DNA from: Sphingomonas sp. UNC305MFCol5.2 | GTDB taxonomy: Bacteria > Pseudomonadota > Alphaproteobacteria > Sphingomonadales > Sphingomonadaceae | NCBI RefSeq assembly: GCF_000712135.1 | Contig: NZ_JOOE01000002.1 | Location: 62,001 to 126,000, forward strand | Direction of reading: 5' to 3' | Length of the DNA stretch: 64,000 nucleotides | Shown here: piece by piece, positions 29,656 through 38,257 of the stretch | How the letters are laid out: the number at the start of each line of letters is the position of its first letter | Numbering within the stretch: position 1 is the stretch's first letter | Position numbers and translations under genes: made by a program | The notes under the pieces: model-generated | What the model was told of the DNA's origin: nothing | What the model saw: only the letters and a program-made list of their open reading frames with translations | Database searches by the model: none

Positions 29656-30645
29656 CTAGCCGAACAGCTTTTGCTCGCGCGCGAAGTTGAGGAAGAGCGG
29701 CAACCACAGGCCGTCGGGGCTGCCCGGTCGGGGACTCACGCCGAAGCCGTGGCCGCCATGAGCAAACAGGTGCGTCTCGACGGTGATCCTGGCCGCGACC
29801 ATGGCGTCACGCAGCCGCACCGTATTGGCCACGGGCACCGTGCCATCGTCTTCGGCATGCACAAGGAACGTCGGCGCCGCCGCCGCAGTGACATTGAGAT
29901 CGGGCGACCACTCGCGGATCTGCGCTGCTGTCGGCTGTCCGCCGAACAGCGACGGCGCCACCCCACCATAAGCATAAGCGGGATCGGCGCTTTGCACTGG
30001 ATAGATCGGCGCCGCCAGCAGAGGCCGGGCGCTGAGCTTGTCCGTAGCGTCGCTCGGTGTGGAGAACGGCGCCGAATGCCGCGTGGCGAGCGTCGCCGTC
30101 AGGAAGCCGCCGGCGCTGAAGCCCAGGACGCCCACTCGCGCCGGATCGAGTTGGAAGCGAGGAGCCTGGGCGCGGATGACGCGCATGGCGCGCTGTGCGT
30201 CGGCGGGACCGACGCTTGCCGGATCGCTCCACCCGTCCTGGGCCAGGCGGTAGATCAGCACGAAACAGGTGATGCCGGCGCGGTTCAGGATGTCCGCGAT
30301 GTAATAGCCTTCGTGCTCGAAATAGTTCCAGGCGAAGCCGCCGCCCGGAATGATCAGCATGGCCGAGCCATTGGGCTGGGCGGCCGGGAAAGCGATCATA
30401 CGCGGCCTCGAAATCCCCTTCGTGCGCCGGCTGCTATAGGCCGGGTCCGATGAAGACTGTTCGACAATCTCCGCCATGCCCGGATGCAGGGCGCCCGCCG
30501 GGGGATGCGGCCACAGCTCGATGGTCTCGCCCGGTCCCGTCGAACCAGGCCGCGCCCCCACCTTGGCCGCCGATCCCAAGCCAATCGCCGAGGCGCTCGC
30601 CAGGACCAAAGGAGATTTTACAAGATCGCGTCGTGAAAGGCTCAC
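29656..30645 (-). CDS. Tat-exported alpha/beta-hydrolase, acetyl/feruloyl esterase type
   Basis: The 329-residue protein starts with a twin-arginine signal (SLSRRDLVKSPLVLASASA). The hydrolase core shows the oxyanion turn IIPGGGFAWNYFEHEGY, the nucleophile elbow GFSAGGFL (Ser about 186), an Asp in VHAEDDGTVP and the His in HGGHGFGVSP. This pattern is shared by acetyl-xylan and other carbohydrate esterases. GTG at 30645 was chosen because AAGGAG lies before it and the Tat motif follows directly. It sits between GH5 and GH27 and would deacetylate the polysaccharide. A second protein of the same kind is encoded at 63001-63960. Confidence 0.88.
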   Translation of the reverse strand: MSLSRRDLVKSPLVLASASAIGLGSAAKVGARPGSTGPGETIELWPHPPAGALHPGMAEIVEQSSSDPAYSSRRTKGISRPRMIAFPAAQPNGSAMLIIPGGGFAWNYFEHEGYYIADILNRAGITCFVLIYRLAQDGWSDPASVGPADAQRAMRVIRAQAPRFQLDPARVGVLGFSAGGFLTATLATRHSAPFSTPSDATDKLSARPLLAAPIYPVQSADPAYAYGGVAPSLFGGQPTAAQIREWSPDLNVTAAAAPTFLVHAEDDGTVPVANTVRLRDAMVAARITVETHLFAHGGHGFGVSPRPGSPDGLWLPLFLNFAREQKLFG

Positions 30646-30697
30646 GGAAGGGTCTCCTTTTGCGTCCCGTCTGAAACGGGCTCCCGGCGATGTCCTC

Positions 30698-31957
30698 TCA
30701 CTTCTTGCCGGCGCCCTCGAGCAAGGCGTCCAGGCCCTGCTGGTCCTTGACCGCATAGGTTTGGCGATTGATGAGGTCGCCCGTGTCCCAGAGGAACGGC
30801 ATGATGCCGTTCGCCAGGGCCTTTTGGGTCACATATTTCATCCAATGCGCGCGCGACGCCAGATGCATGGTCATATCAAGCGGAGTGGAGCGTCTCGGCG
30901 CGCCATATTCGCCGAGCAACACCGGGATGCCCTTGCTCACGAACAGGCTGTTTGCCAGCGCCATGTGCTGATCGACCGTCTCCTCCTCGCCCCAGGTGGC
31001 GTTGCGGTCCGGCTCGATCGTCGAGTGATAGTCCTTGCCCCAATAATAGAACATTTTCCCCCAGCTCGCGTCCTCGGTGAGGATACAGAAATTGGGAGGG
31101 CTGTAGAAGTGCGGCTCGACCATCAGGCGGTTGGCCACCGTGTCGGTCGGCGTCTTCGTCCAGAGCGTTTTTGCCAGATCCGTGTTCGTGTTGGGCAATT
31201 GCAGCACCAGCGTGCGGTACGCGTTCCTGCCGCCGGTCGAGCGGACAGCGTCGATGAAAGTCTGGTGATAGGTGAACAGGACGTCCATCTGCGCCGCGGT
31301 GTCGCAACTCGGCTCGTTCGCACTGGCGAACATCAGGCGTTCGTCGAAATCGCGCAGATGCGTGGCGATCTGCTCCCAGAACGCCTTCTGCTTCGCGGCG
31401 ACGGCATCCTTCTTGTCGACCGTGACATTCCTCTCGAGCCAGCCGCCGTCCCAATGGATATTGAGGAGGACGAGCATGTTCGCGTTGATGCAATATTGCA
31501 CCACCTGCTTGACGCGATCGAGCCAGGTCGCGTCGATCTTCGCGGTCGTGGCGTTCGAATAGAAATCCCAGGAGCAAGGCAGCCGGATCGCATCGAAGCC
31601 GAGCGCCTTGTACTTGTCGACCAGGGCCTGGGTGATCATCGGGTTGCCCCAGATGGTCTCACCGCCGACCGCCTCTAGCGTGTTGCCGATATTGATACCG
31701 AGCCTTATGCGCGCGGCGATATCGACCGCAGTGCTGGTCATGCCCATCGGATCGGCCGGGGTCGGGCTGGTGTTGTAGCTTGGATACAGGCTGGCCGGAC
31801 TCGGCGTAGGCGTCGGTGAGGGGGTGGGCGTCGGTGACGGAGTGGGCGTCGGGGAAGGCGGCGCCGACGCTGGTGTCGGATCGGCCGCACCTCCGGAACA
31901 GCCCGCGGCGACCAATGCAATCGTCGAAGCAAGAATTTGACGTCTCGCAACTTTCAC
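30698..31957 (-). CDS. Lipoprotein GH5 endo-beta-glucanase
   Basis: The 419-residue protein has a lipobox (LVAAGC, Cys20), then a Pro/Thr/Ser repeat linker (about residues 27-55), then a GH5 catalytic domain (about 75-405). The domain start GINIGNTLEA is typical of GH5 subfamily 4, which includes endo-xyloglucanases. The acid/base Glu is in FASANEPSCD (about 209), the nucleophile Glu in VLLGEYGAP (about 343). As a tethered lipoprotein it may act at the cell surface. The GTG start at 31957 has AGGGAGAG upstream. A perfect palindrome lies 72 bases before the start, so it may begin a transcript of its own: GH5, esterase, GH27. Confidence 0.92.
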   Translation of the reverse strand: MKVARRQILASTIALVAAGCSGGAADPTPASAPPSPTPTPSPTPTPSPTPTPSPASLYPSYNTSPTPADPMGMTSTAVDIAARIRLGINIGNTLEAVGGETIWGNPMITQALVDKYKALGFDAIRLPCSWDFYSNATTAKIDATWLDRVKQVVQYCINANMLVLLNIHWDGGWLERNVTVDKKDAVAAKQKAFWEQIATHLRDFDERLMFASANEPSCDTAAQMDVLFTYHQTFIDAVRSTGGRNAYRTLVLQLPNTNTDLAKTLWTKTPTDTVANRLMVEPHFYSPPNFCILTEDASWGKMFYYWGKDYHSTIEPDRNATWGEEETVDQHMALANSLFVSKGIPVLLGEYGAPRRSTPLDMTMHLASRAHWMKYVTQKALANGIMPFLWDTGDLINRQTYAVKDQQGLDALLEGAGKK

Positions 31958-32028
31958 GCGCGCTCTCCCTATCCCTCATCTTATTCTAAACGCCGCACAT
32001 CCTCGGAGCACGGCGCCCTCGATCATAG

Positions 32029-32040
32029 GACAACGTTGTC
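32029..32040. promoter_or_regulatory. Palindrome GACAACGTTGTC upstream of GH5
   Basis: This perfect 12-bp palindrome lies 72 bases before the GH5 start. A near-identical one (GACATCGTTGTC) lies 75 bases before the large TonB receptor at 41572. Even symmetry around CG is typical of LacI-family operators. The remaining bases 32041-32217, up to the GH29 stop, show nothing else. Confidence 0.55.
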
Positions 32041-32217
32041 TGTACCCGGCAAATTTCAGAGGCGCAACAGTTTTTTCGTATGTGAAAGTATATGTCGTTT
32101 TTGAAAAGATTTGCGAGCGTTAGTGAAGTGAATGCGAGGGGCGCCGCGCGCGGCGGTCAAACCGTCGCCTGAACCGAAATTCTCCGGGTCCCGTCGACTT
32201 CGGTTTCCCGCTGCGCT

Positions 32218-33600
32218 TCAGTGCGCGGCGCGCCTGATCTCCAATATCGTCACCGGGCTCCCGCGGGATTCTGTCGGGACGGCGAGCATCAATCCTCCGG
32301 CTTCGCGCCTCCATTCGACCCGGGCACCGGACAGATTCCGCACATCGAGGACGGCGCCGCTCAAAGGTATGCGCAGCTCTGCCGACGGCCAGCTCAGGAC
32401 GTGAACGAAAATGCTGCGCCCCGACTGCGTGGTGCCATAGACTCCGTCCACCGGCTGCAAGGGCCCCGGTCGAGTTCCATAGATCGCCTTGCCGTACCGA
32501 CGGAGCCAGGCCCCTACGCCCCGCAGCGTTTCCGCCTGTTTCGCGGGCACCACGCCGTCGGGATCCGGACTTACGTTGGCAAGAACGTTGCCGTTCCGCA
32601 CGACTGCGTTGGCCAGCAACACGATGACTTCGTCCGCGCGCATCGTGTTGTCGTCGCGCGTATATCCCCAGGCGGACCGATTGATCGAAAAGGTCTTTTC
32701 CCAAGGCCGCGCGCGGATCGGCCCGGTGATCGGCGCCGCTCCCTCGGCCGTATCGAAATCGCCCTGCCAGCCGGATCGTGGGTTGATCACGATCTTCGGC
32801 TGATAGTGTCGGACCATGCGGTTGAGTTTGTCGGGCTCCCAGAACCACGCCGCGTCCGCGTCGGTTCCCTGGTGGGCCAGCCAGCCGCCATCCCACCAGA
32901 GGATGTCGATCTTCCCGTAGCCGCGCATCAATTCCTCGACCTGGCCATAGGTCTGCTGCTTCAGGAGCCGGGCATTATCCGGGAGCTCACGGGGGCGGAA
33001 ATAGCCTGGAAAACGCCAGTCCAGGGGGGAATAATAGAGACCGACCCGCAGGCCATTGCGGCGAACGGCAGCGACGAAGGGAGCGATCAGATCGCGGTGG
33101 GCGGCCGAATGGACCGAGTCGTAGCGACGGTAGCTGGAGGGACTGTCGAAAAGCGAAAAACCGTCGTGGTGCCGGGCCGTCATCACCATGTAGCGGGCAC
33201 CCCCTTCCCGCGCCAGCCTGGCCCAGGCATCCGGGTCATAATGCTGCGGATTGAACTGCGCCGCCAGCTTCGCATACTCCTCGGTCGGCACCTTGTCGTT
33301 GAACATGTGCCATTCGCCCTTCGCGGGAATGGCGTAGAGCCCCCAATGCACGAAGATCCCGAACTTGGCGTCGCGCCACCAGGCCATGTCCCGGTCGGGC
33401 AGCAGCAGGTCCGGAGCGAGCGTCGGATCGGCGTTCGCCTCCTTCGCCGCGGACCGTTGCTCGTCGGTCGTCTGGGCGCCGGCCACGCCGGGGAGCAGGA
33501 ACGCGGCCGCGGCGCATAGCGCAAGGAGGCGCCGGATCAGGGCCATGCATTCTCGCGTCGCGCGGGCACCGGCGCAAAACATGATCGTCATCCACTTCAT
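32218..33600 (-). CDS. Secreted GH29 alpha-L-fucosidase
   Basis: The protein (460 residues from 33600) shows the GH29 pattern: WWRDAKFGIFVHWGLYAIPAK near the start, VMTARHHDGFSLFDS, GLYYSPLDWRFPGYF, and the nucleophile Asp in KIDILWWDGGW (about 242 from the first start). The acid/base residue is not conserved in sequence across the family. It would remove terminal fucose from xyloglucan or other glycans. The first ATG (33600) overlaps the GH31 stop (TGATG) and implies coupling; a second at 33546 (MALIRRLLALCAAAAFL) gives a cleaner signal peptide. A short C-terminal beta domain follows the barrel. Confidence 0.92.
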   Translation of the reverse strand: MKWMTIMFCAGARATRECMALIRRLLALCAAAAFLLPGVAGAQTTDEQRSAAKEANADPTLAPDLLLPDRDMAWWRDAKFGIFVHWGLYAIPAKGEWHMFNDKVPTEEYAKLAAQFNPQHYDPDAWARLAREGGARYMVMTARHHDGFSLFDSPSSYRRYDSVHSAAHRDLIAPFVAAVRRNGLRVGLYYSPLDWRFPGYFRPRELPDNARLLKQQTYGQVEELMRGYGKIDILWWDGGWLAHQGTDADAAWFWEPDKLNRMVRHYQPKIVINPRSGWQGDFDTAEGAAPITGPIRARPWEKTFSINRSAWGYTRDDNTMRADEVIVLLANAVVRNGNVLANVSPDPDGVVPAKQAETLRGVGAWLRRYGKAIYGTRPGPLQPVDGVYGTTQSGRSIFVHVLSWPSAELRIPLSGAVLDVRNLSGARVEWRREAGGLMLAVPTESRGSPVTILEIRRAAH

Positions 33601-36575
33601 CAGGTTAGGGAAATCGTGAGCGGCCGTCCGTTATAGACAACCGACCTTGTAGCCGTCGCCGGCGCCGCGCCGGTTGCATTGCCGGCGCGCATCAAAGCGA
33701 GGTTCAATTGGCGACGCCGCACCATGCCGGGGAAGGAACCTCGGCGGCCCCCGATGCGCAAGGTCCCGGCCTTGTCATTCCAGGCCAGCTCGTAAGTGGC
33801 GCGCTGCCCCTTCTCGTAGGCATAGGTTTCGTTGTCGTCTTCGTAGATCGTGAAACGGGCATCCGCGCCGGGATAGATGCGGATCTCATAAGGCGCATCG
33901 GGGGCCTCGGTGGCGAATTGGACGATCGGGCCCATCGGCACGATCGATCCGGCCCGGACATAGAGCGGCAGCAGGTCGAGCGGCGCCTGACGCGATACGC
34001 GTTGACCGCCCTGGAAGCGTTCGTTGGTCCAGAAATCGAACCATTCCGAACCCGCAGGAAGGTAGGTTTCCATATTGAGGTCGATCGCCGGGTCCGTCGC
34101 CTTGAGTGCCGCGCGCTCTTTTGGCCGTCGCCACGCAAAGCGAAGACTGCGGTTGCCGGTGCCCTGGAAAAACTCGATCGTGATCGGCACTTGCTGCCCT
34201 TGGCGGAAGCGCTGGATCGTGGACCGGTACCGCTCTGCGCCATTCGCCCAGTCGTCGATGCGCTTTTGACCGTCGACGATCAGCCGGAAGCCATCGTCGC
34301 CGCTGAGCCCCAGTTCATATTCGCCATCCTCGGGCGCGATGAGGAAACCCTGCCACCGGACCGAGAAATTGTTGAGGCTGGCAAGGCCGCCCGGAATGTC
34401 GGCGAGCGGTGGATCCGGCCATGTGTGATCGATTTTCGCGTCGAGCACTTGCCCCTTTGCCGTCTCGAAGCCGGTCCCTTCATAATATTGGGCCGCCAGT
34501 CCTGCCTGGCCATCGGCGGTGCGCAGGAACTGGGACGGCACAGTTTGCGGCGGCGGCGGTTCGACATGGTACATTGCCCGCGTAACGGGATGGACGAGGA
34601 AGGCCGGCCCGAACATGAAGCTGTCGTCGATCGCGTCGGTCGCGCGATCGTCCGGGAAATCCATCATCAGCGGCCGCATCAAGGTGTAGCCGTCTGAGGT
34701 GACCTTCCAGCTCAGCCCATAGATATAGGGAAGCAGCCGGTAACGGAGGTGAACGCTGTTCAGCAGCGAAGCGTAGACCTGCGGGTCGAGGCTCTTGAAG
34801 ATGTAGGGCTCGCGCTCGACGTCGGTGCCGTGGATCCGCATGATGGGGCTGAACGCGGAATATTGGAGCCAGCGCGCGAACAATTCGCGCCACGCGGGAT
34901 TCTTCTCACCCCCCGGGAAAGCCGAAACGAAGAAGCCGCCCGTGTCGTGCGTCCAATAGGGATTGCCGGTGACGGTCACATTGACGCCGCCGGAAACCTG
35001 CTGCTGGAGGGTCTTCCAGCTCGCGAAAACATCGCCGCTCCAGGACGCTGCCGCCGTGCGTTGCGCTCCGGCCCAGGCAGAGCGGGTCAGGGTGAAGACG
35101 CGCTTGTCGCTCGTCGCGCGCTGCCCCTGATAGGTACCCAGCGTCGTCATCAGCGAATAGGGATTGAGATAGCGCGTGAAGTCGCCCAGCGCGTTCGCCC
35201 CGAGCGCTTTCGTATCGCGGATATTGTCGGCAGCGTTCCACATGGCACTGCTGACTTCGATCTCGGTGCCGTCCATCCACAGCGCATCGACACCCTTGTC
35301 GAGCAGCCCCGACTTGATGTGCTTGAAGTAGATGCGGCGCCCGAGCGGACTGTACGCGTCGTAGACGCGGGCCTTTTTTGAGATCCAGTGCAGCGGCTGG
35401 AAGCGCAGGCCATGCGCGTCCAGCTCGCGCGCAAGGGCGGTGTCGTTGCCGATCGACGGCCAGATGGAAACCATCAGCTTCATGTTGAGGCCGTGGACTT
35501 GCCGGATCATGCCGACCGGATCGGGATAACGGACCGGGTCCCAGGTCATCCCGCTCCAGCTGCCGTCCTTGTCGCTGCCCCAATATTGCCAGTCTTGTAC
35601 GATGTAATCGAGCGGGAAGCGCTCCTCGCGGAAGGTTCGCGCGACCTCGAGCAAGCGCTCCTGTGTCTGGTAGCGCTCCTTGCTCATGAACAGGCCGAAC
35701 GCCTGTTTCGGGTACATGGGCGCCTGGCCGGTGAGTGCACGATAGGCGCGGACGACATCGTCGGGCGTTTCGCCTGCCATGAAGTAATAATCGACGCCGC
35801 CGGGCGCACTCTCGGCCCACAAGGACGCGCCGTCGGGGCCGTCCCTGAACCGCATCTGCGAATAAGTGTCCCACAGGATGCCATACCGGCGGGACGACAT
35901 CATCACGGGAATAATGATCCCGACATTGGTCTGTACGAGCAGCAGATCCTTACCGCGGCGGTTGCTGCTGTCGTCAGCGGTGAAACCGAAACCGTAGATC
36001 GCCTCTCCGGGATGAAGCGTCAGCGTGTTCTGCGCTTCATAGGTCGGCGCGGTCGAGATCAGGACTTTCTTGAGCGTCTGTGGAGCATGGGCTTGCTCGC
36101 TCGTGTAAAGCCGCCCCTGGCCATCGAAGAAGCGAAGCGCGCCGCTGGTCTTGTCGACCTCGATCCGCAGTTTCTGGCTGACGATCGCGAGCGTCGTGGG
36201 CGTCTCGCTGATCGAAAAGGGCACCGCCTGCGGCCGGCCGGTGACGACAAGGCCGGCAGCCGTCCAGTAATTCTCACCCAGCGTCGCATTCACGCGTACC
36301 GTGTCGGGTGCATAGAAGATTAGGTTCTTCGAAACGCCGTTGGCCCGAAACTGCACCCCTTCGCGCAGTTGCGTAAATGCGAAGTCGTTCTGCGGCAGTG
36401 CAACAGCTTGGAAATGGCCGTTCGCATCGAGACCGGTGGGAAGTGACGAAACAGGCTCCGCCACGCCCGCGAATACCGGGGCCGTGGCAAGAGCGGCAAC
36501 GCCGCCAAGCAGCGTTCGCCGGCCGATCACCAGCGAGGGCGCCTTCCAGCACTCTGCTGTCCCTTCGATGTTCAC
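33600..36575 (-). CDS. GH31 alpha-xylosidase-type enzyme with PA14 domain
   Basis: The 991-residue protein has a Tat-like signal (VIGRRTLLGGVAALATA), an N-terminal beta-sandwich, and a GH31 barrel with the nucleophile Asp in DALWMDGTEIE (about 433) and acid/base Asp in THDTGGFF (about 543). A PA14 domain (about 690-815, AQYYEGTGFETAKG to LRFAWRRP) is inserted before the C-terminal beta domains. PA14 is known from Cellvibrio Xyl31A, an alpha-xylosidase that prefers long xyloglucan oligosaccharides. GTG at 36575 was chosen because GGGAGAGA lies upstream; ATG at 36623 would add 16 residues. It is coupled to GH29. Confidence 0.93.
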   Translation of the reverse strand: MNIEGTAECWKAPSLVIGRRTLLGGVAALATAPVFAGVAEPVSSLPTGLDANGHFQAVALPQNDFAFTQLREGVQFRANGVSKNLIFYAPDTVRVNATLGENYWTAAGLVVTGRPQAVPFSISETPTTLAIVSQKLRIEVDKTSGALRFFDGQGRLYTSEQAHAPQTLKKVLISTAPTYEAQNTLTLHPGEAIYGFGFTADDSSNRRGKDLLLVQTNVGIIIPVMMSSRRYGILWDTYSQMRFRDGPDGASLWAESAPGGVDYYFMAGETPDDVVRAYRALTGQAPMYPKQAFGLFMSKERYQTQERLLEVARTFREERFPLDYIVQDWQYWGSDKDGSWSGMTWDPVRYPDPVGMIRQVHGLNMKLMVSIWPSIGNDTALARELDAHGLRFQPLHWISKKARVYDAYSPLGRRIYFKHIKSGLLDKGVDALWMDGTEIEVSSAMWNAADNIRDTKALGANALGDFTRYLNPYSLMTTLGTYQGQRATSDKRVFTLTRSAWAGAQRTAAASWSGDVFASWKTLQQQVSGGVNVTVTGNPYWTHDTGGFFVSAFPGGEKNPAWRELFARWLQYSAFSPIMRIHGTDVEREPYIFKSLDPQVYASLLNSVHLRYRLLPYIYGLSWKVTSDGYTLMRPLMMDFPDDRATDAIDDSFMFGPAFLVHPVTRAMYHVEPPPPQTVPSQFLRTADGQAGLAAQYYEGTGFETAKGQVLDAKIDHTWPDPPLADIPGGLASLNNFSVRWQGFLIAPEDGEYELGLSGDDGFRLIVDGQKRIDDWANGAERYRSTIQRFRQGQQVPITIEFFQGTGNRSLRFAWRRPKERAALKATDPAIDLNMETYLPAGSEWFDFWTNERFQGGQRVSRQAPLDLLPLYVRAGSIVPMGPIVQFATEAPDAPYEIRIYPGADARFTIYEDDNETYAYEKGQRATYELAWNDKAGTLRIGGRRGSFPGMVRRRQLNLALMRAGNATGAAPATATRSVVYNGRPLTISLT

Positions 36576-36646
36576 GTCGTCTCTCCCTGTTCCACGGCGA
36601 TCAGTATTTTGCGATCTACTCATCCGGAGGTCGTGGTAAGCGGGGC

Positions 36647-38146
36647 CTATTGGGGAGCCTTGCAGTGTCGGTCTATGAAATCCTGATGCGAAGTGACCGC
36701 CAGCGCCGAACGCATGATTTCTTCGCGGCGCAATTCCATACCCGTGCGAATCTGCTCCAGCGGATAGAGATCAGCCGATATGTTGTAGCGCGCTGGAACG
36801 GCACCGTTGCCCAACAGGATGGCGAGCCAACTCGGCTCCATATAGGATTCGGAATCGCCCAGCGCGATTTGCCCGCTCGCGTTCCAGACATCAAGCTTGT
36901 GCCGAAGGCTGTCGGGTATCTCCATTTCGCGGCACGCCGACCACAATGGCTCGGGACGACGCGACAGATAATAGTGCGCAATTATGAAGTCGCGGATGCG
37001 TTCGATTTCTTTCGTGGATAGCCGGTTATATTCGTCCCGCAGAACGGGATCGATGTTCTGTTGGGGGAAGTATTGCAGCAGCTTAAGAACCCCCATGACG
37101 ATCAACTGTATTCCAGTTGATTCCAGGGGCTCGAGAAAGCTGGAGGCAAAACCGATCCCAACACAATTGCGGTTCCAGAACTGCTTGCGATGCCCGGACG
37201 TAAAGCGGAACAACCGCGGCTCGGCGAGCGGCTCCCCTTCGATACTGCCCAGCAAGGCGTCGCGCGCCGCGTCGTCGCTCCATAAATCGGAATTATAGAC
37301 CATGCCATTGCCGGCGCGGTGTTGCAGCGGGATCGTCCAGCGCCAGCCCCCGGCGTGCGCGGTGGATCGCGTAAACGGCGTGGGCGCGCCAGCGCGTTTC
37401 GATGGCACCGCGATGGCGCTGTTGCAGAGCAACCAGTGCGACCAGTCGACAAAAGGCGTGTCCAACGCCTTTCCCAGCAACTCGGATGCAAAACCGGTGC
37501 AATCCAGGAAGAAGTCGCCGGGAACCCTATGGCCATTGGCAAGATGGATTGCGGTAATATTGCCTGACTCGCCATCCAGATCGCAGTGCGTCATCTTGCC
37601 TTCGACACGCTGCACGCCCAGTTCGGTTGCGACGTCACGCAGGTAGCGGGCGTATAATGCCGCGTCAAAATGATAGGCATGGTGATAGCGTGAATTCCGC
37701 GGGTCGCTCGGGGCGAAGTTGTTGTTTTTCGCCACGGCATAGGCAAACGAATAATCATCAATCGGATGATTATCGCCTGATTGTCGCATTCTCAGCCAAT
37801 AATGGTGGGTCGACACCCCTTCAACCGGGTGACCATAGTCACTGAATGCGTGGAAATGCCGGTTTCCGGCAGTTCCCCAATCGCAGAATTCAATGCCCAG
37901 CTTGAACGTGCCCTGGGTGCTGCGAACAAAGTCGAATTCATCGATACCGAGCAAGGCGTTGCACTGCGCCAATATCGGAATCGTCGCCTCCCCGACGCCG
38001 ATGATGCCGATTTCCTCTGATTCAACCAAAGTGACGCGCGCTTGTTGGCTATCAACCTTCTTGGCCAGCAGCGCAGCAGCTATCCATCCCGCCGCACCAC
38101 CACCCAGAATGACAATATTCTGTTGAGGGCCGTCATTCATAAACAT
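36647..38146 (-). CDS. Flavin-dependent halogenase (tryptophan halogenase family) 1
   Basis: The 499-residue protein has the FAD motif VILGGGAAGW, the diagnostic WRWTIP (about residue 268-273), the catalytic Lys in STQGTFKLGIEF (about 82), and the catalytic Glu in SSFLEPLESTGIQL (about 345). These enzymes use FADH2, oxygen and halide to halogenate electron-rich aromatics; relatives next to TonB receptors (BrvH of Brevundimonas, halogenases of Xanthomonas campestris) brominate indole in vitro. No flavin reductase or tryptophan-pathway gene lies nearby. It lies between a large TonB receptor and GH31 on the same strand. The ATG at 38140 is an alternative start. Its function in a glycan locus is not established. 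Confidence 0.92.
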   Translation of the reverse strand: MFMNDGPQQNIVILGGGAAGWIAAALLAKKVDSQQARVTLVESEEIGIIGVGEATIPILAQCNALLGIDEFDFVRSTQGTFKLGIEFCDWGTAGNRHFHAFSDYGHPVEGVSTHHYWLRMRQSGDNHPIDDYSFAYAVAKNNNFAPSDPRNSRYHHAYHFDAALYARYLRDVATELGVQRVEGKMTHCDLDGESGNITAIHLANGHRVPGDFFLDCTGFASELLGKALDTPFVDWSHWLLCNSAIAVPSKRAGAPTPFTRSTAHAGGWRWTIPLQHRAGNGMVYNSDLWSDDAARDALLGSIEGEPLAEPRLFRFTSGHRKQFWNRNCVGIGFASSFLEPLESTGIQLIVMGVLKLLQYFPQQNIDPVLRDEYNRLSTKEIERIRDFIIAHYYLSRRPEPLWSACREMEIPDSLRHKLDVWNASGQIALGDSESYMEPSWLAILLGNGAVPARYNISADLYPLEQIRTGMELRREEIMRSALAVTSHQDFIDRHCKAPQ

Positions 38147-38210
38147 GCCTTCGATGGACAGACCCGTGCCGGGTCAACACGGCCGCAATGGTTTAACCAA
38201 TATTCGAAAA

Positions 38211-38244
38211 GGGGAAGGGCACTTCTCGATGAAGCGCCCTCCCC
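38211..38244 (-). terminator. Hairpin with T-run between TonB receptor 2 and halogenase 1
   Basis: On the minus strand, shortly after the receptor stop, a GC-rich stem (arms 38244-38231 and 38225-38211, loop ATCGA) is followed by TTTT. It looks like an intrinsic terminator or attenuator. Partial read-through would lower expression of the halogenase and downstream GH genes relative to the receptor. Confidence 0.7.
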
Positions 38245-38257
38245 CCGGTTCAGACCG

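Noticed and set aside
31796..31861. Short tandem-repeat-like DNA in the GH5 gene
   Set aside because: It encodes the Pro/Thr/Ser linker between lipobox and catalytic domain, so it is protein-level low complexity rather than a mobile or CRISPR-like repeat.
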